Of a DNA stretch of 27,613 nt, positions 16,551-23,966 are shown one piece after another. The notes beneath the pieces are model-generated. The model saw nothing but the letters and a program-made list of their open reading frames with translations. It made no database searches and was not told the DNA's origin. Within the stretch, counting starts at the first letter, position 1, and each line of letters starts with the position of its first letter. Source of the DNA: CAZBSE01 sp964494385 (GTDB taxonomy: Bacteria; Actinomycetota; Humimicrobiia; Humimicrobiales; Humimicrobiaceae); the NCBI GenBank assembly GCA_964494385.1, contig CAZBSE010000022.1:1-27613 (forward strand), in the 5' to 3' direction. The position numbers and the translations under genes were made by a program.

Positions 16551-17321
16551 CTACCTAATTTTCTTTCCATTAATTTCGGCAAGATTTCTTACCTGACGTA
16601 TCAGCTCCGATAATTCCTTTGCATTCAGGGATTGCTGCCCGTCACATAATGCCTGCGAGGGATTAACATGAGCTTCCACTATAAGGCCGTCCGCCCCGAC
16701 CGCAATAGCTGCCCTGCTCATGGGGATAACCAGATCACTCTGCCCTACAGCATGGGAGGGATCAACAATTATGGGAAGCTTACTTAATTTTTTAATAACC
16801 GGAACAGCCGACAGATCCAGGGTGAATCTGGTGTTGGTCTCAAATGTCCTTATTCCTCTCTCGCACAGCACTACTTCCGTGTTTCCCCTTAAAGTTATAT
16901 ACTCGACAGCAAGAAGCCATTCCTTAATCGAAGACGCCCATCCCCTCTTAAGGATTACCTTTTTATTTTTTTCATTGGCTACTTTTCCTACTTTTTTAAG
17001 CAGCGCGAAATTTGACATATTCCTGGTGCCTATCTGCAGGACATCCACGCTGTCAGCTATTATTTCAACATTCTCGGTATCAGTAACTTCAGTTACGGTT
17101 TTAAGGCCGTATTTGGCTCTAATTTCTTTAAGATATTCCAGACCTTTTTTACCCAGCCCCTGGAAACTGTATGGAGATGTCCTGGGTTTATAGGCCCCGC
17201 CCCGCAGGAATGAAAGCCCCAGATCCTTTACCACTTTCGCAGTTTCATCAAGCTGTTTCCAGCTTTCAATGGCACAAGGGCCCGCGATTATAGTGATGTA
17301 ACCTTCCTTGATGAGCTTCAT
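16551..17321 (-). CDS. aroF: 3-deoxy-7-phosphoheptulonate (DAHP) synthase, type I-beta
   Basis: It condenses phosphoenolpyruvate with erythrose-4-phosphate, the entry to the shikimate pathway. Metal ligands are visible: C16 (AGPCAIES), H190 (DPSHAVG), E216 (VEAHVNP) and D227 (ALCDGQQS). RGGAYKPRTSP and QIGTRNMSNF bind substrate. I chose the ATG at 17321 (256 aa) because AAGGA lies 4 nt before it. The upstream in-frame ATG at 17360 would add 13 highly charged residues but has no ribosome binding site. The protein is a bare barrel, with no N-terminal ACT/ferredoxin-like or chorismate mutase regulatory domain. A separate chorismate mutase gene lies just upstream. Confidence 0.94.
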   Translation of the reverse strand: MKLIKEGYITIIAGPCAIESWKQLDETAKVVKDLGLSFLRGGAYKPRTSPYSFQGLGKKGLEYLKEIRAKYGLKTVTEVTDTENVEIIADSVDVLQIGTRNMSNFALLKKVGKVANEKNKKVILKRGWASSIKEWLLAVEYITLRGNTEVVLCERGIRTFETNTRFTLDLSAVPVIKKLSKLPIIVDPSHAVGQSDLVIPMSRAAIAVGADGLIVEAHVNPSQALCDGQQSLNAKELSELIRQVRNLAEINGKKIR

Positions 17322-17429
17322 ATCATCCTTATTTTTAGTTTTATCCTTTTTATTTTCCATATAAGGTTAACTTTTTCTAATGTATTGGGCAGCCATATAA
17401 GTAATTACGGTACATAACTGCTTTAATAA

Positions 17430-17714
17430 TTACAGGTTTTCATCCTTTTCCAAGACCTGAACATTTCTCAGGATACTTTCAAAAATCTGTACCACATTAT
17501 CATTAAACAGGGGGCCCTTATTATATTTAACTATATTATTAATCAGTTCCTCTTCCCTTTTTGCATCGTATAACGGCACATTGCGGTCCTCTTTTAACCT
17601 TTTTATTTTCATTACAATTTCTGCTCTTTTATTTAGCAGATCTACCAGATTTTTATCTATCTCATTAATTTCTTTTCTTGATTTATCCAGCTCCTCCTTG
17701 AAACTGTCTTTCAT
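17430..17714 (-). CDS. aroQ: Chorismate mutase, AroQ class
   Basis: It converts chorismate to prephenate for phenylalanine and tyrosine synthesis. The 94-residue all-helical protein keeps the AroQ active-site pattern at the spacing of the E. coli enzyme: R13, R30, K41, D50, R53, E54, with Q86 near the end. The start is the ATG at 17714, 5 nt after AAAGGAG; a GTG at 17720 overlaps that ribosome binding site and is unlikely. It follows guaA by 33 bp and precedes DAHP synthase. In relatives such as Bacillus this domain is fused to DAHP synthase as its allosteric sensor; here the two are separate genes on one transcript. Confidence 0.92.
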   Translation of the reverse strand: MKDSFKEELDKSRKEINEIDKNLVDLLNKRAEIVMKIKRLKEDRNVPLYDAKREEELINNIVKYNKGPLFNDNVVQIFESILRNVQVLEKDENL

Positions 17715-17747
17715 CTCCACTCCTTTAGCTGTTTTTATTATTTACAC

Positions 17748-19280
17748 CTATTCCCATTCAATTGTGCTCGGGGGCTTTGAACTTATATCATATACCACTC
17801 TGTTTATACCTTCAACCTCATTTACAATTCTGGTGCTCATTCTTTCCAGTACTTTATGCGGAAGCCTTACCCAGTCGGCAGTCATAGCATCGGCACTGCT
17901 TACTGCCCTTATTATTATAGGATATGCATATGTTCTTTCATCACCCATAACTCCCACGCTCTTTATGGCAGGAAGTACCGCAAAAGACTGCCAGATACTC
18001 CTATACAGGCCCGCCCTTTTTATTTCCTCGGTCACTATGGCATCAGCGTTTTTGAGTATTTCAATTCTTTCTTCCGTAACATCTCCGATTATTCTGATAG
18101 CCAGGCCCGGACCGGGAAACGGCTGCCTCCATACTATTTCATCCGGAAGACCCAGTTCTATCCCTATCTTTCTTATCTCATCCTTGAACAATAGCCTTAA
18201 GGGCTCTATTAACTTAAGTTTCATATCATCCGGAAGGCCTCCCACATTGTGATGTGATTTTATTCTGGCGGCATCCCTGGTGCCGCTTTCTATGACATCA
18301 GAATACAGCGTACCCTGAACCAGGTAATTTGCATCCTTTATTTTTACTGCTTCTTCTTCAAATATTCTTATAAATTCGTTTCCGATTATTTTTCTTTTCC
18401 GTTCGGGATCTGAAATTCCCACAAGCTTTTTTAAAAATCTTTCCTTGGCATTTATATGAATCAGGTTAATTTTAAAATTTTCCCTAAACGTTTCTACTAC
18501 CTTGTTTGCCTCGCCCTTCCTCAGCAGTCCATGGTCAACAAAAATGCAGGTAAGTTTATTGCCGACGGCTTTGTTTACCAGAACCGCCGCTACGGAAGAA
18601 TCCACTCCGCCGCTAAGTCCGCATATGACTCTTCCACCCCTTGCTTTATTTTTAATTGCTTCTATCTGTTTTTCAATAATAGAAACCATGGTCCAGTTGG
18701 GAGAACAGCCGCAGATATCAAATAAAAAATTTTTAAGTATATCCATCCCGGATGGGGTATGTATCACTTCCGGATGAAATTGTATTCCGTATATATTGCT
18801 CCGGGGTCCCTCTATACCCGCGATAGGGATATTGGGAGTTGAAGCTATCACATTAAAACCGGAGGGAACCTCAACTACACTGTCCTTATGGCTCATCCAG
18901 CATGTTTCCGTTTGCTTAAGATTTTTAAAAAGATGCGATTTCTGGTCCAGCTTTACTTTCGTCTTTCCGTATTCATTACGTCCGCCGCTCGTGACCTTAC
19001 CGCCGAGCAGCTGGGCAGCAAGCTGCATTCCAAAGCAAATTCCCAGCACTGGTATACCCATAGACAGAATTTTCTTATCGAATAAGGGGATCTGTTTCTC
19101 TTTTAATAAGATGCTGTAAGGAGAGCCCGAGAGTATCAATCCTTTTGGTTTCTTTTGCTCTATTTTATCAATTCCGGTGTCATAGGGAACAAGTTCGGAA
19201 TAAACCCTGAGTTCCCGTACCCTCCTTGTAATTAATTGGCTGTATTGCCCGCCAAAATCAATAACCAGTACGCTGTCCAT
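17748..19280 (-). CDS. guaA: GMP synthase (glutamine-hydrolysing)
   Basis: GuaA aminates XMP to GMP using ammonia released from glutamine. The 510-residue protein has the class I glutamine amidotransferase triad: C82 in GICFGMQ, then H169 and E171 in GIQFHPEV. The ATP-pyrophosphatase P-loop is SGGVDSS (223-229). The C-terminal dimerisation domain carries RQPFPGPGLAIRI and ends in PPSTIEWE, the invariant family end. It begins one base after guaB3 stops, so the last two steps of GMP synthesis are made together. Confidence 0.98.
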   Translation of the reverse strand: MDSVLVIDFGGQYSQLITRRVRELRVYSELVPYDTGIDKIEQKKPKGLILSGSPYSILLKEKQIPLFDKKILSMGIPVLGICFGMQLAAQLLGGKVTSGGRNEYGKTKVKLDQKSHLFKNLKQTETCWMSHKDSVVEVPSGFNVIASTPNIPIAGIEGPRSNIYGIQFHPEVIHTPSGMDILKNFLFDICGCSPNWTMVSIIEKQIEAIKNKARGGRVICGLSGGVDSSVAAVLVNKAVGNKLTCIFVDHGLLRKGEANKVVETFRENFKINLIHINAKERFLKKLVGISDPERKRKIIGNEFIRIFEEEAVKIKDANYLVQGTLYSDVIESGTRDAARIKSHHNVGGLPDDMKLKLIEPLRLLFKDEIRKIGIELGLPDEIVWRQPFPGPGLAIRIIGDVTEERIEILKNADAIVTEEIKRAGLYRSIWQSFAVLPAIKSVGVMGDERTYAYPIIIRAVSSADAMTADWVRLPHKVLERMSTRIVNEVEGINRVVYDISSKPPSTIEWE

Positions 19281-19281
19281 G

Positions 19282-20442
19282 TTATGACCCCATGCCTACT
19301 CCCTGTTGCCTCTGGTGAAGCTTGCCTTCCGTTTTTATGGAGGGAGCTACCATCACTTCGGCTTTTTGAAAGTCCTTGATATTTTCATAACCGCATGTAG
19401 CCATTGAAGTTCTCAGTGCCCCGCACAGATTTAGAGTCCCGTCATTTTCAAATGCAGGACCCACAAGTATTGTTTTCAGGTCAGCAACCACATCGGTTTT
19501 AATCCTGGTACCCCGGGGCAGATCAGGGTGAAATGTGGCCATACCCCAGTGGTATCCTCTCCCCGGAGCTTCTTTGGCTCTGGAAAGCGGGGAACCAATC
19601 ATGACCAGATCTGCACCGCAGGCAATAGCTTTTGCAATATCACCGCCGGTACGCATTCCGCCGTCGGCAATCACCAATGAATACTGCCCTGTTTCTTCCA
19701 GGTGCCTTATCCTTGCTGCCGCAGCGTCCGAAATAGCAGTTGCCTGAGGCACTCCTATTCCCAGTACCTCCCTTGTGGTACACGCCGCCCCCGGACCAAC
19801 ACCTATAAGTACGCCGACTGCTCCCGTACGCATCAAGTGCAGTGAAGTTGAATATGATGCACATCCGCCAACTATTACCGGAATCGGACATTCCGGAATG
19901 AATTTTTTTAAATCCAGGGGTACCTTCGTCTTGCTCACATGCTCTGCACTTATCACAGTACCCTGGATCACCAGAATATCAAGACCGGCATCTATGGCTA
20001 TTTTATAGTACTTTTCCACATTTTTAGGAGTTAGAGAGGCACAGGCTATATTACTTTCTTTCTTTATCTGTTTTACTCTTTTTTCAATTAATTGTTTTTT
20101 AATAGGCTCTCTATAAATTTTCTGCATCTTTTCGGTAGCTTCCTCTGCGGAAAATTTTGAAATCCTATCCAGAATTTCATCGGCATTCTCATATCTGCAC
20201 TGCAAACCTTCCAGATTTAATACTGCAAGGCCCCCTATTTTTCTCATCTCTACAGCAAATTTTAAATCCACGACGCCATCCATTGCCGATGCCATTACAG
20301 GCAGCTCAAGCTTGTATTTCTCTATATTTACCGAAATATCAATGTCTTCCGGATCTCTGGTCCTTCTACTGGGAACTATCGATATTTCATCAAATCCATA
20401 GGACTTTCTACCGGTTTTTCCTTTACCAATTTCTATTTCCAT
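19282..20442 (-). CDS. guaB3: GuaB3-type IMP dehydrogenase family protein
   Basis: IMP dehydrogenase oxidises IMP to XMP with NAD. This 386-residue protein has the barrel and the catalytic cysteine C221 in GPGAACTTRE. The phosphate-binding DGG is at 260-262, but CBS domains are absent. The N-terminus (SYGFDEISIVPSRRTRDPEDI) and the region after GRGYHWGMA match the actinobacterial/cyanobacterial GuaB3 branch rather than GuaB2. The classical RYF-containing flap motif is not evident; PRGTRIKT stands in the region after the GRG segment. GGGGAGC upstream gives a strong ribosome binding site. Pairing with guaA and no second guaB in the window suggest it may be the working enzyme. The activity is inferred. 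Confidence 0.88.
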   Translation of the reverse strand: MEIEIGKGKTGRKSYGFDEISIVPSRRTRDPEDIDISVNIEKYKLELPVMASAMDGVVDLKFAVEMRKIGGLAVLNLEGLQCRYENADEILDRISKFSAEEATEKMQKIYREPIKKQLIEKRVKQIKKESNIACASLTPKNVEKYYKIAIDAGLDILVIQGTVISAEHVSKTKVPLDLKKFIPECPIPVIVGGCASYSTSLHLMRTGAVGVLIGVGPGAACTTREVLGIGVPQATAISDAAAARIRHLEETGQYSLVIADGGMRTGGDIAKAIACGADLVMIGSPLSRAKEAPGRGYHWGMATFHPDLPRGTRIKTDVVADLKTILVGPAFENDGTLNLCGALRTSMATCGYENIKDFQKAEVMVAPSIKTEGKLHQRQQGVGMGS

Positions 20443-20451
20443 CTGCTCCCC

Positions 20452-21090
20452 TTATTTTTTAATTTTTTTCTCTTCTTTTCTTATTAATCTTTTTATATTT
20501 TCTCTGTGGGTAATAAAAGTAAGGACACTCCAGAAAACTGCCGCAATTACTATTGCCCATGTATATCCGGTAAAATAAAATGAAATAGGAACAGCAACAG
20601 CTGCACATAAAGATGCCAGGGATATAATCCTGAAAATTGCAAAGACTACGACCCAGGTACCCAGGATGGTAAAGATAGGAAGTATTTCCATCCATACAGA
20701 GTTGTTCATAAATGGAAGACTTGAAATTCCGACTATTACTCCAAAAGAAACGGCAATCCCCTTTCCTCCCTTAAAATTAATAAAAACAGGAAAATCATGC
20801 CCCAGCACGACAGCAACTGATACAATGGAAAGAAGCACAAAATCCTGGGGATAAATTAGGTACAGCACCAATATTGGAATGAAACCTTTGATGATATCGG
20901 CAATTATAGTTGTAACACCGTAACCAACCCCGAGCGTACGCGTAACGTTGGTTCCTCCAACGTTTCCGCTTCCATAATTTCTGATATCATCGCCTCTTTT
21001 TATTTTATGAACCACGTATGCAGTGGGAAAAGAGCCAAAGAGATAGGCTGCAATTACAAATATAATTTTATATAGTAATTCGATGCCCAT
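20452..21090 (-). CDS. plsY: Acyl-phosphate:glycerol-3-phosphate acyltransferase PlsY
   Basis: PlsY makes lysophosphatidic acid from acyl-phosphate, the first step of membrane phospholipid synthesis. The 212-residue, strongly hydrophobic protein has several membrane segments. It carries the three conserved cytosolic motifs: GSFPTAY, the glycine-rich GSGNVGGTNVTRTLG, and GHDFPVFINFKGGKGIA. The C-terminus is lysine/arginine-rich. The ATG has no obvious Shine-Dalgarno. It is the first gene of the plsY-guaB3-guaA-aroQ-DAHP synthase-pcrA run, 9 bp before guaB3. Confidence 0.95.
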   Translation of the reverse strand: MGIELLYKIIFVIAAYLFGSFPTAYVVHKIKRGDDIRNYGSGNVGGTNVTRTLGVGYGVTTIIADIIKGFIPILVLYLIYPQDFVLLSIVSVAVVLGHDFPVFINFKGGKGIAVSFGVIVGISSLPFMNNSVWMEILPIFTILGTWVVVFAIFRIISLASLCAAVAVPISFYFTGYTWAIVIAAVFWSVLTFITHRENIKRLIRKEEKKIKK

Positions 21091-21123
21091 AATAGATATA
21101 ATAATTCAGAAATTCTAGAAAAA

Positions 21124-21147
21124 TTAAAAAGATAAAAATCTTTTTAA
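21124..21147. repeat. Perfect 10-bp AT-rich inverted repeat
   Basis: TTAAAAAGAT (21124-21133) and ATCTTTTTAA (21138-21147) pair perfectly around a 4-nt loop, upstream of plsY. On either strand it gives a weak hairpin ending in a T-run, so it could attenuate transcription. It may also mark one edge of the gene-less island. Confidence 0.5.
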
Positions 21148-21193
21148 AACTTCTAATTACTGCATGGAAATCCAGAGAATAATATTAAAAGAA

Positions 21194-21222
21194 ATATTAC
21201 TATAAGTCATTGATTTATTCAA
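21194..21222 (-). promoter_or_regulatory. Possible plsY operon promoter
   Basis: On the minus strand TTGAAT (21222-21217), 17 bp and TAATAT (21199-21194) lie about 100 nt before the plsY start. Both boxes are imperfect. The leader would include the AT-only hairpin at 21124-21147. Confidence 0.35.
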
Positions 21223-21241
21223 TTTATTAAAAGCCGTTTGA

Positions 21242-21713
21242 GTAAATGGTCTATGGAGAGGGAAGGGGGTAAACCGTATTCTGAAGGCTGTAAGAGAAGA
21301 ATTATACGAGATATATTATAATCCGGGAGAAAATTTATTTGTTTCAAATATAGAGAATAATATTGCCTGTCATGCGATAAAGCGATTAAACGGTGAATTT
21401 AAACTTTCAATAGTAAAAGCAGCTATCAATTTTGATAAATTATCAAAATTAACCTCAAATATTACAAATGTCTTTTTCCCAAAAGAGGGAACCTTTCACA
21501 CATGTTAAGAAAATTGTACTTTCTGGTAAGAATTTGCGTGGTTCCAGTGATTTTAAAACTCATGCAAGTAAATTTGATATTAAGTCTATGAAAGCCAGTA
21601 TTTTTCTTAATAATGTAGAACTAAAAGTTAACGTTTTTGAAAACGGCTGGATTTATTTTTCTAAGAATTACCCTCTCAATATTTGTCTTGGTCTTGCTAT
21701 TTACCTTAAATAG
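21242..21713 (+). pseudogene. Decayed, unrecognised coding remnant
   Basis: Two overlapping plus-strand frames look protein-like but neither is a convincing intact gene. The first (21242-21508) is open from a stop at 21239 to a TAA and has no ATG or GTG start. It contains RILKAVREELYEIYYNPGE and LSIVKAAINFDKLSKL. The second (21468-21713) starts with an ATG lacking a ribosome binding site and reads VKKIVLSGKNLRGSSDF and LKVNVFENGWIYF. A single frameshift near 21490 would join them into about 155 codons. I do not recognise the family. The rest of 21091-21821 holds the plsY leader, two hairpins and the groEL terminator. Confidence 0.3.
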
Positions 21714-21717
21714 CAAG
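21693..21717. repeat. Perfect 11-bp hairpin at the end of the remnant
   Basis: CTTGCTATTTA (21693-21703) and TAAATAGCAAG (21707-21717) pair perfectly around CCT. The stop of the second remnant frame (TAG, 21711-21713) lies in the right arm. No T-run follows on either strand, so a simple intrinsic terminator is unlikely. Such hairpins occur near the ends of IS200/IS605-type elements, but no transposase is seen. Confidence 0.55.
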
Positions 21718-21753
21718 GAATATTAAATTAAAACACCATATAATGACAAAAGT

Positions 21754-21783
21754 AAAGCTGGCCTTGAACCCAAAGCCAGCCTT
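21754..21783 (-). terminator. groEL terminator
   Basis: About 40 nt after the groEL stop, minus-strand GGCTGGC and GCCAGC form a stem (GCTGGC 21757-21762, GCCAGC 21775-21780 on the plus strand) with a 12-nt loop, followed by TTTACTTTTG. The T-run is interrupted but the position is right. Confidence 0.6.
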
Positions 21784-21821
21784 ATTATCTTTTGACCTCT
21801 GATTTTTATTATCAGATAACC

Positions 21822-23459
21822 TTACATCGGTGGCATTCCTCCGCCCGGATATCCTCCTCCAGGAGGCATCCCCATTCCTTTTTCTTTTTCGGGCTTCTCA
21901 GCAACAACAACCTCTGTTGTAAGGAGCAGTGCCGCTATAGATGCCGCATTCTGAAGCGCACTTCTTGTAACTTTAGCAGGATCTATGATCCCTGCATCTA
22001 TCATATTCACATATACGCCATTTAAAGCATCCAGACCTTCGCCCTGAGGCAAGTTCTTTACTTTTTCTACCACAACCGAGCCTTCCATGCCGGCGTTGGC
22101 GGCAATCTGCTTCAGTGGTTCCTCTAAAGCTTTGGCCACAATAGCTGCACCGGTTTTTACATCTCCGTTAAACTTACTGAGATCAATCTTCGAAATCGTA
22201 TTTACGAGCACCACGCCTCCGCCTGAAACTATTCCTTCTTCAACTGCAGCCTTGGTGGCGGAAAGGGCATCTTCTATCCTATGTTTTTTCTCCTTCAGCT
22301 CCACTTCGGTAGCTGCGCCGACTCTTATTACCGCTACGCCGCCTGACAGCTTTGCCAGTCTTTCCTGAAGTTTTTCTTTATCAAAATCTGAGTCACTCTG
22401 ATCGATTTCGTTTTTGATTTGCTTTATTCTTCCCTTTATGGCTCCTATGGTGCCTTTTCCTTCTACTATGGTTGTATTTTCCTTATCTACCTTGACCTGT
22501 CTGGCCGAACCAAGCATGTCCAGGGTAACATTTTCCAGTTTTAATCCTATTTCTTCACTTATTACTTTTCCATCGGTTACTATGGCAATGTCTTCCATCA
22601 TTGCTTTTCTTCTATCGCCAAATCCGGGAGCTTTTACTGCAACAGCGGTAAGTGTTCCTCTTAATTTATTAACAACAATAGTTGCCAGTGCTTCCCCTTC
22701 AACATCTTCTGCAATTATCAGAAGCGGCTTACCTGACTGCTGGATTTTTTCCAGAATGGGTACCAGGTCGCCTACTGCTGCTATTTTCTGATTTGCAATA
22801 AAAATATAAGGATCATTTAAAACTGCCTCCATTCTTTCGGCGTCGGTTACCATATAAGGAGAAAGATATCCCTTATCAAACTGCAGTCCTTCAACCAATT
22901 CTATCTCGATACCAAACTTATTTGATTCCTCAACAGTAATAACTCCATCCTTGCCTACCTTATCCATGGCATCGGCTATGGTATGGCCGATTGTGTCATC
23001 TGCTGCAGAAATAGCCGCAACCTCGGCTATCTTCTTCTTGTCCGTTGCAACATCCTGGCTCATCTGGCCAATTTGTTCCACTACTATTTTAACCGCTTCC
23101 TCTATTCCTTTTTTCAGCATTAGAGGATTAGCTCCTGCAGCCACATTTCTCAATCCTTCTTTTACCATTGCCTGTGCCAGCAGTGTTGCCGTGGTTGTTC
23201 CGTCTCCCGCAACATCATTTGTTTTGGTTGCAACTTCCTTTAAAAGCTGAACCCCCGCATTTTCAAAAGCATCCTCAACTTCAATTTCCCTGGCTATGGT
23301 CACGCCGTCATTGGTAATTGTAGGAGCGCCATACTTTTTATCCAGCACTACGTTCCTTCCTTTGGGCCCAAGTGTAACTTTAATTGCATTTGCAATTATA
23401 TTAACGCCATTTTCCAGGGCTCTCCTTGAGGACTCGTCATATTTAAGCTCTTTAGCCAT
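21822..23459 (-). CDS. groEL: Chaperonin GroEL (Hsp60)
   Basis: GroEL is the ATP-driven double-ring folding chamber and the factor that keeps HrcA active. The 545-residue protein is full length. It shows the nucleotide-binding VTLGPKGRNVVLDKKYG and GDGTTTAT near the N-terminus, an apical domain in the middle, and a glycine/methionine-rich flexible tail (GGGYPGGGMPPM). AAAAGGAGG gives a strong ribosome binding site. It is 29 bp after groES and shares its CIRCE-controlled promoter. Confidence 0.99.
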   Translation of the reverse strand: MAKELKYDESSRRALENGVNIIANAIKVTLGPKGRNVVLDKKYGAPTITNDGVTIAREIEVEDAFENAGVQLLKEVATKTNDVAGDGTTTATLLAQAMVKEGLRNVAAGANPLMLKKGIEEAVKIVVEQIGQMSQDVATDKKKIAEVAAISAADDTIGHTIADAMDKVGKDGVITVEESNKFGIEIELVEGLQFDKGYLSPYMVTDAERMEAVLNDPYIFIANQKIAAVGDLVPILEKIQQSGKPLLIIAEDVEGEALATIVVNKLRGTLTAVAVKAPGFGDRRKAMMEDIAIVTDGKVISEEIGLKLENVTLDMLGSARQVKVDKENTTIVEGKGTIGAIKGRIKQIKNEIDQSDSDFDKEKLQERLAKLSGGVAVIRVGAATEVELKEKKHRIEDALSATKAAVEEGIVSGGGVVLVNTISKIDLSKFNGDVKTGAAIVAKALEEPLKQIAANAGMEGSVVVEKVKNLPQGEGLDALNGVYVNMIDAGIIDPAKVTRSALQNAASIAALLLTTEVVVAEKPEKEKGMGMPPGGGYPGGGMPPM

Positions 23460-23488
23460 AATTTTAACCTCCTTTTAAAATAAACTTT

Positions 23489-23776
23489 TTACTTTACGAT
23501 AGCCAGAACATCGCTTTCTTTTATAATAAGATGTTCTTCGCCGTCGATTTTTACTTCCGTTCCTGAATACTTGGAATAAAGAACTACATCGCCAACCTTT
23601 ACTTCCATGGGAATCTTCTTCCCATTGTCATCTATTGCTCCTGCGCCAACTGCAATTACTTTTCCTTCCTGCGGCTTCTCTTTTGCAGAATCCGGAAGAA
23701 CAATTCCGCTTTTGGTCTTTTCTTCACTGGGTTTTGGTTTTACTAACAATCTGTCACCAAGTGGCTTGTATCCCAT
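23489..23776 (-). CDS. groES: Co-chaperonin GroES (Hsp10)
   Basis: GroES forms the heptameric lid of GroEL. The 95-residue protein begins MGYKPLGDRLLVKP and contains EKTKSGIVLPDSAKEKPQEG, the mobile loop that binds GroEL. It ends LIIKESDVLAIVK. An in-frame ATG at 23824 would add 16 residues, but the ATG at 23776 matches the family start and has AAAAGGAGG just upstream. The upstream candidate is untenable as it begins right at the edge of the operator region. Confidence 0.98.
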   Translation of the reverse strand: MGYKPLGDRLLVKPKPSEEKTKSGIVLPDSAKEKPQEGKVIAVGAGAIDDNGKKIPMEVKVGDVVLYSKYSGTEVKIDGEEHLIIKESDVLAIVK

Positions 23777-23831
23777 TGCTTTTCCTCCTTTTAAAAAACA
23801 TTGCACATTTATGCATAAACACATAATATAG

Positions 23832-23858
23832 TTAGCACTCTTATATATAGACTGCTAA
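23832..23858. promoter_or_regulatory. CIRCE operator (HrcA site)
   Basis: TTAGCACTC (23832-23840), 9 bp, and GACTGCTAA (23850-23858) match the CIRCE consensus TTAGCACTC-N9-GAGTGCTAA with a single mismatch. It lies just downstream of the groES -10 box, over the expected transcription start, the usual position for HrcA repression. The hrcA gene is in the same window. Confidence 0.95.
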
Positions 23859-23867
23859 CACAGAGCA

Positions 23868-23896
23868 ATAATAGTATAATGGAATTAAAAAATCAA
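23868..23896 (-). promoter_or_regulatory. groESL promoter
   Basis: On the minus strand TTGATT (23896-23891) and TATTAT (23873-23868) are separated by exactly 17 bp. Transcription would begin a few bases before the CIRCE. The -35 lies inside one copy of a 17-bp direct repeat. Confidence 0.65.
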
Positions 23897-23939
23897 GGAT
23901 AAAAACAAGAAATTTATAATTTTTAAAAAATCAAGGATA
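23885..23939. repeat. 17-bp direct repeat upstream of groES
   Basis: TTAAAAAATCAAGGATA occurs perfectly twice, at 23885-23901 and 23923-23939, 38 bp apart. The proximal copy contains the groES -35 box. The distal copy repeats the same TTGATT hexamer but has no -10 at a workable distance. Confidence 0.6.
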
Positions 23940-23966
23940 TACAACCGGCTTTTGAGCCAAGTACCA

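Noticed and set aside
21091..21821. IS200/IS605-type element suggested by the hairpin at 21693-21717
   Set aside because: No TnpA or TnpB motifs can be seen, and the two hairpins differ in sequence; kept only as a question in the island finding.
22087..23250. Long plus-strand frames opposite groEL
   Set aside because: They are antisense shadows of groEL, low in complexity and rich in Ser/Pro/Thr, with no supporting start sites.
23777..23824. Longer GroES starting at 23824 with 16 extra residues
   Set aside because: The family start MGYKPLGDR at 23776 has a strong Shine-Dalgarno; the longer form begins next to the CIRCE operator and has none.
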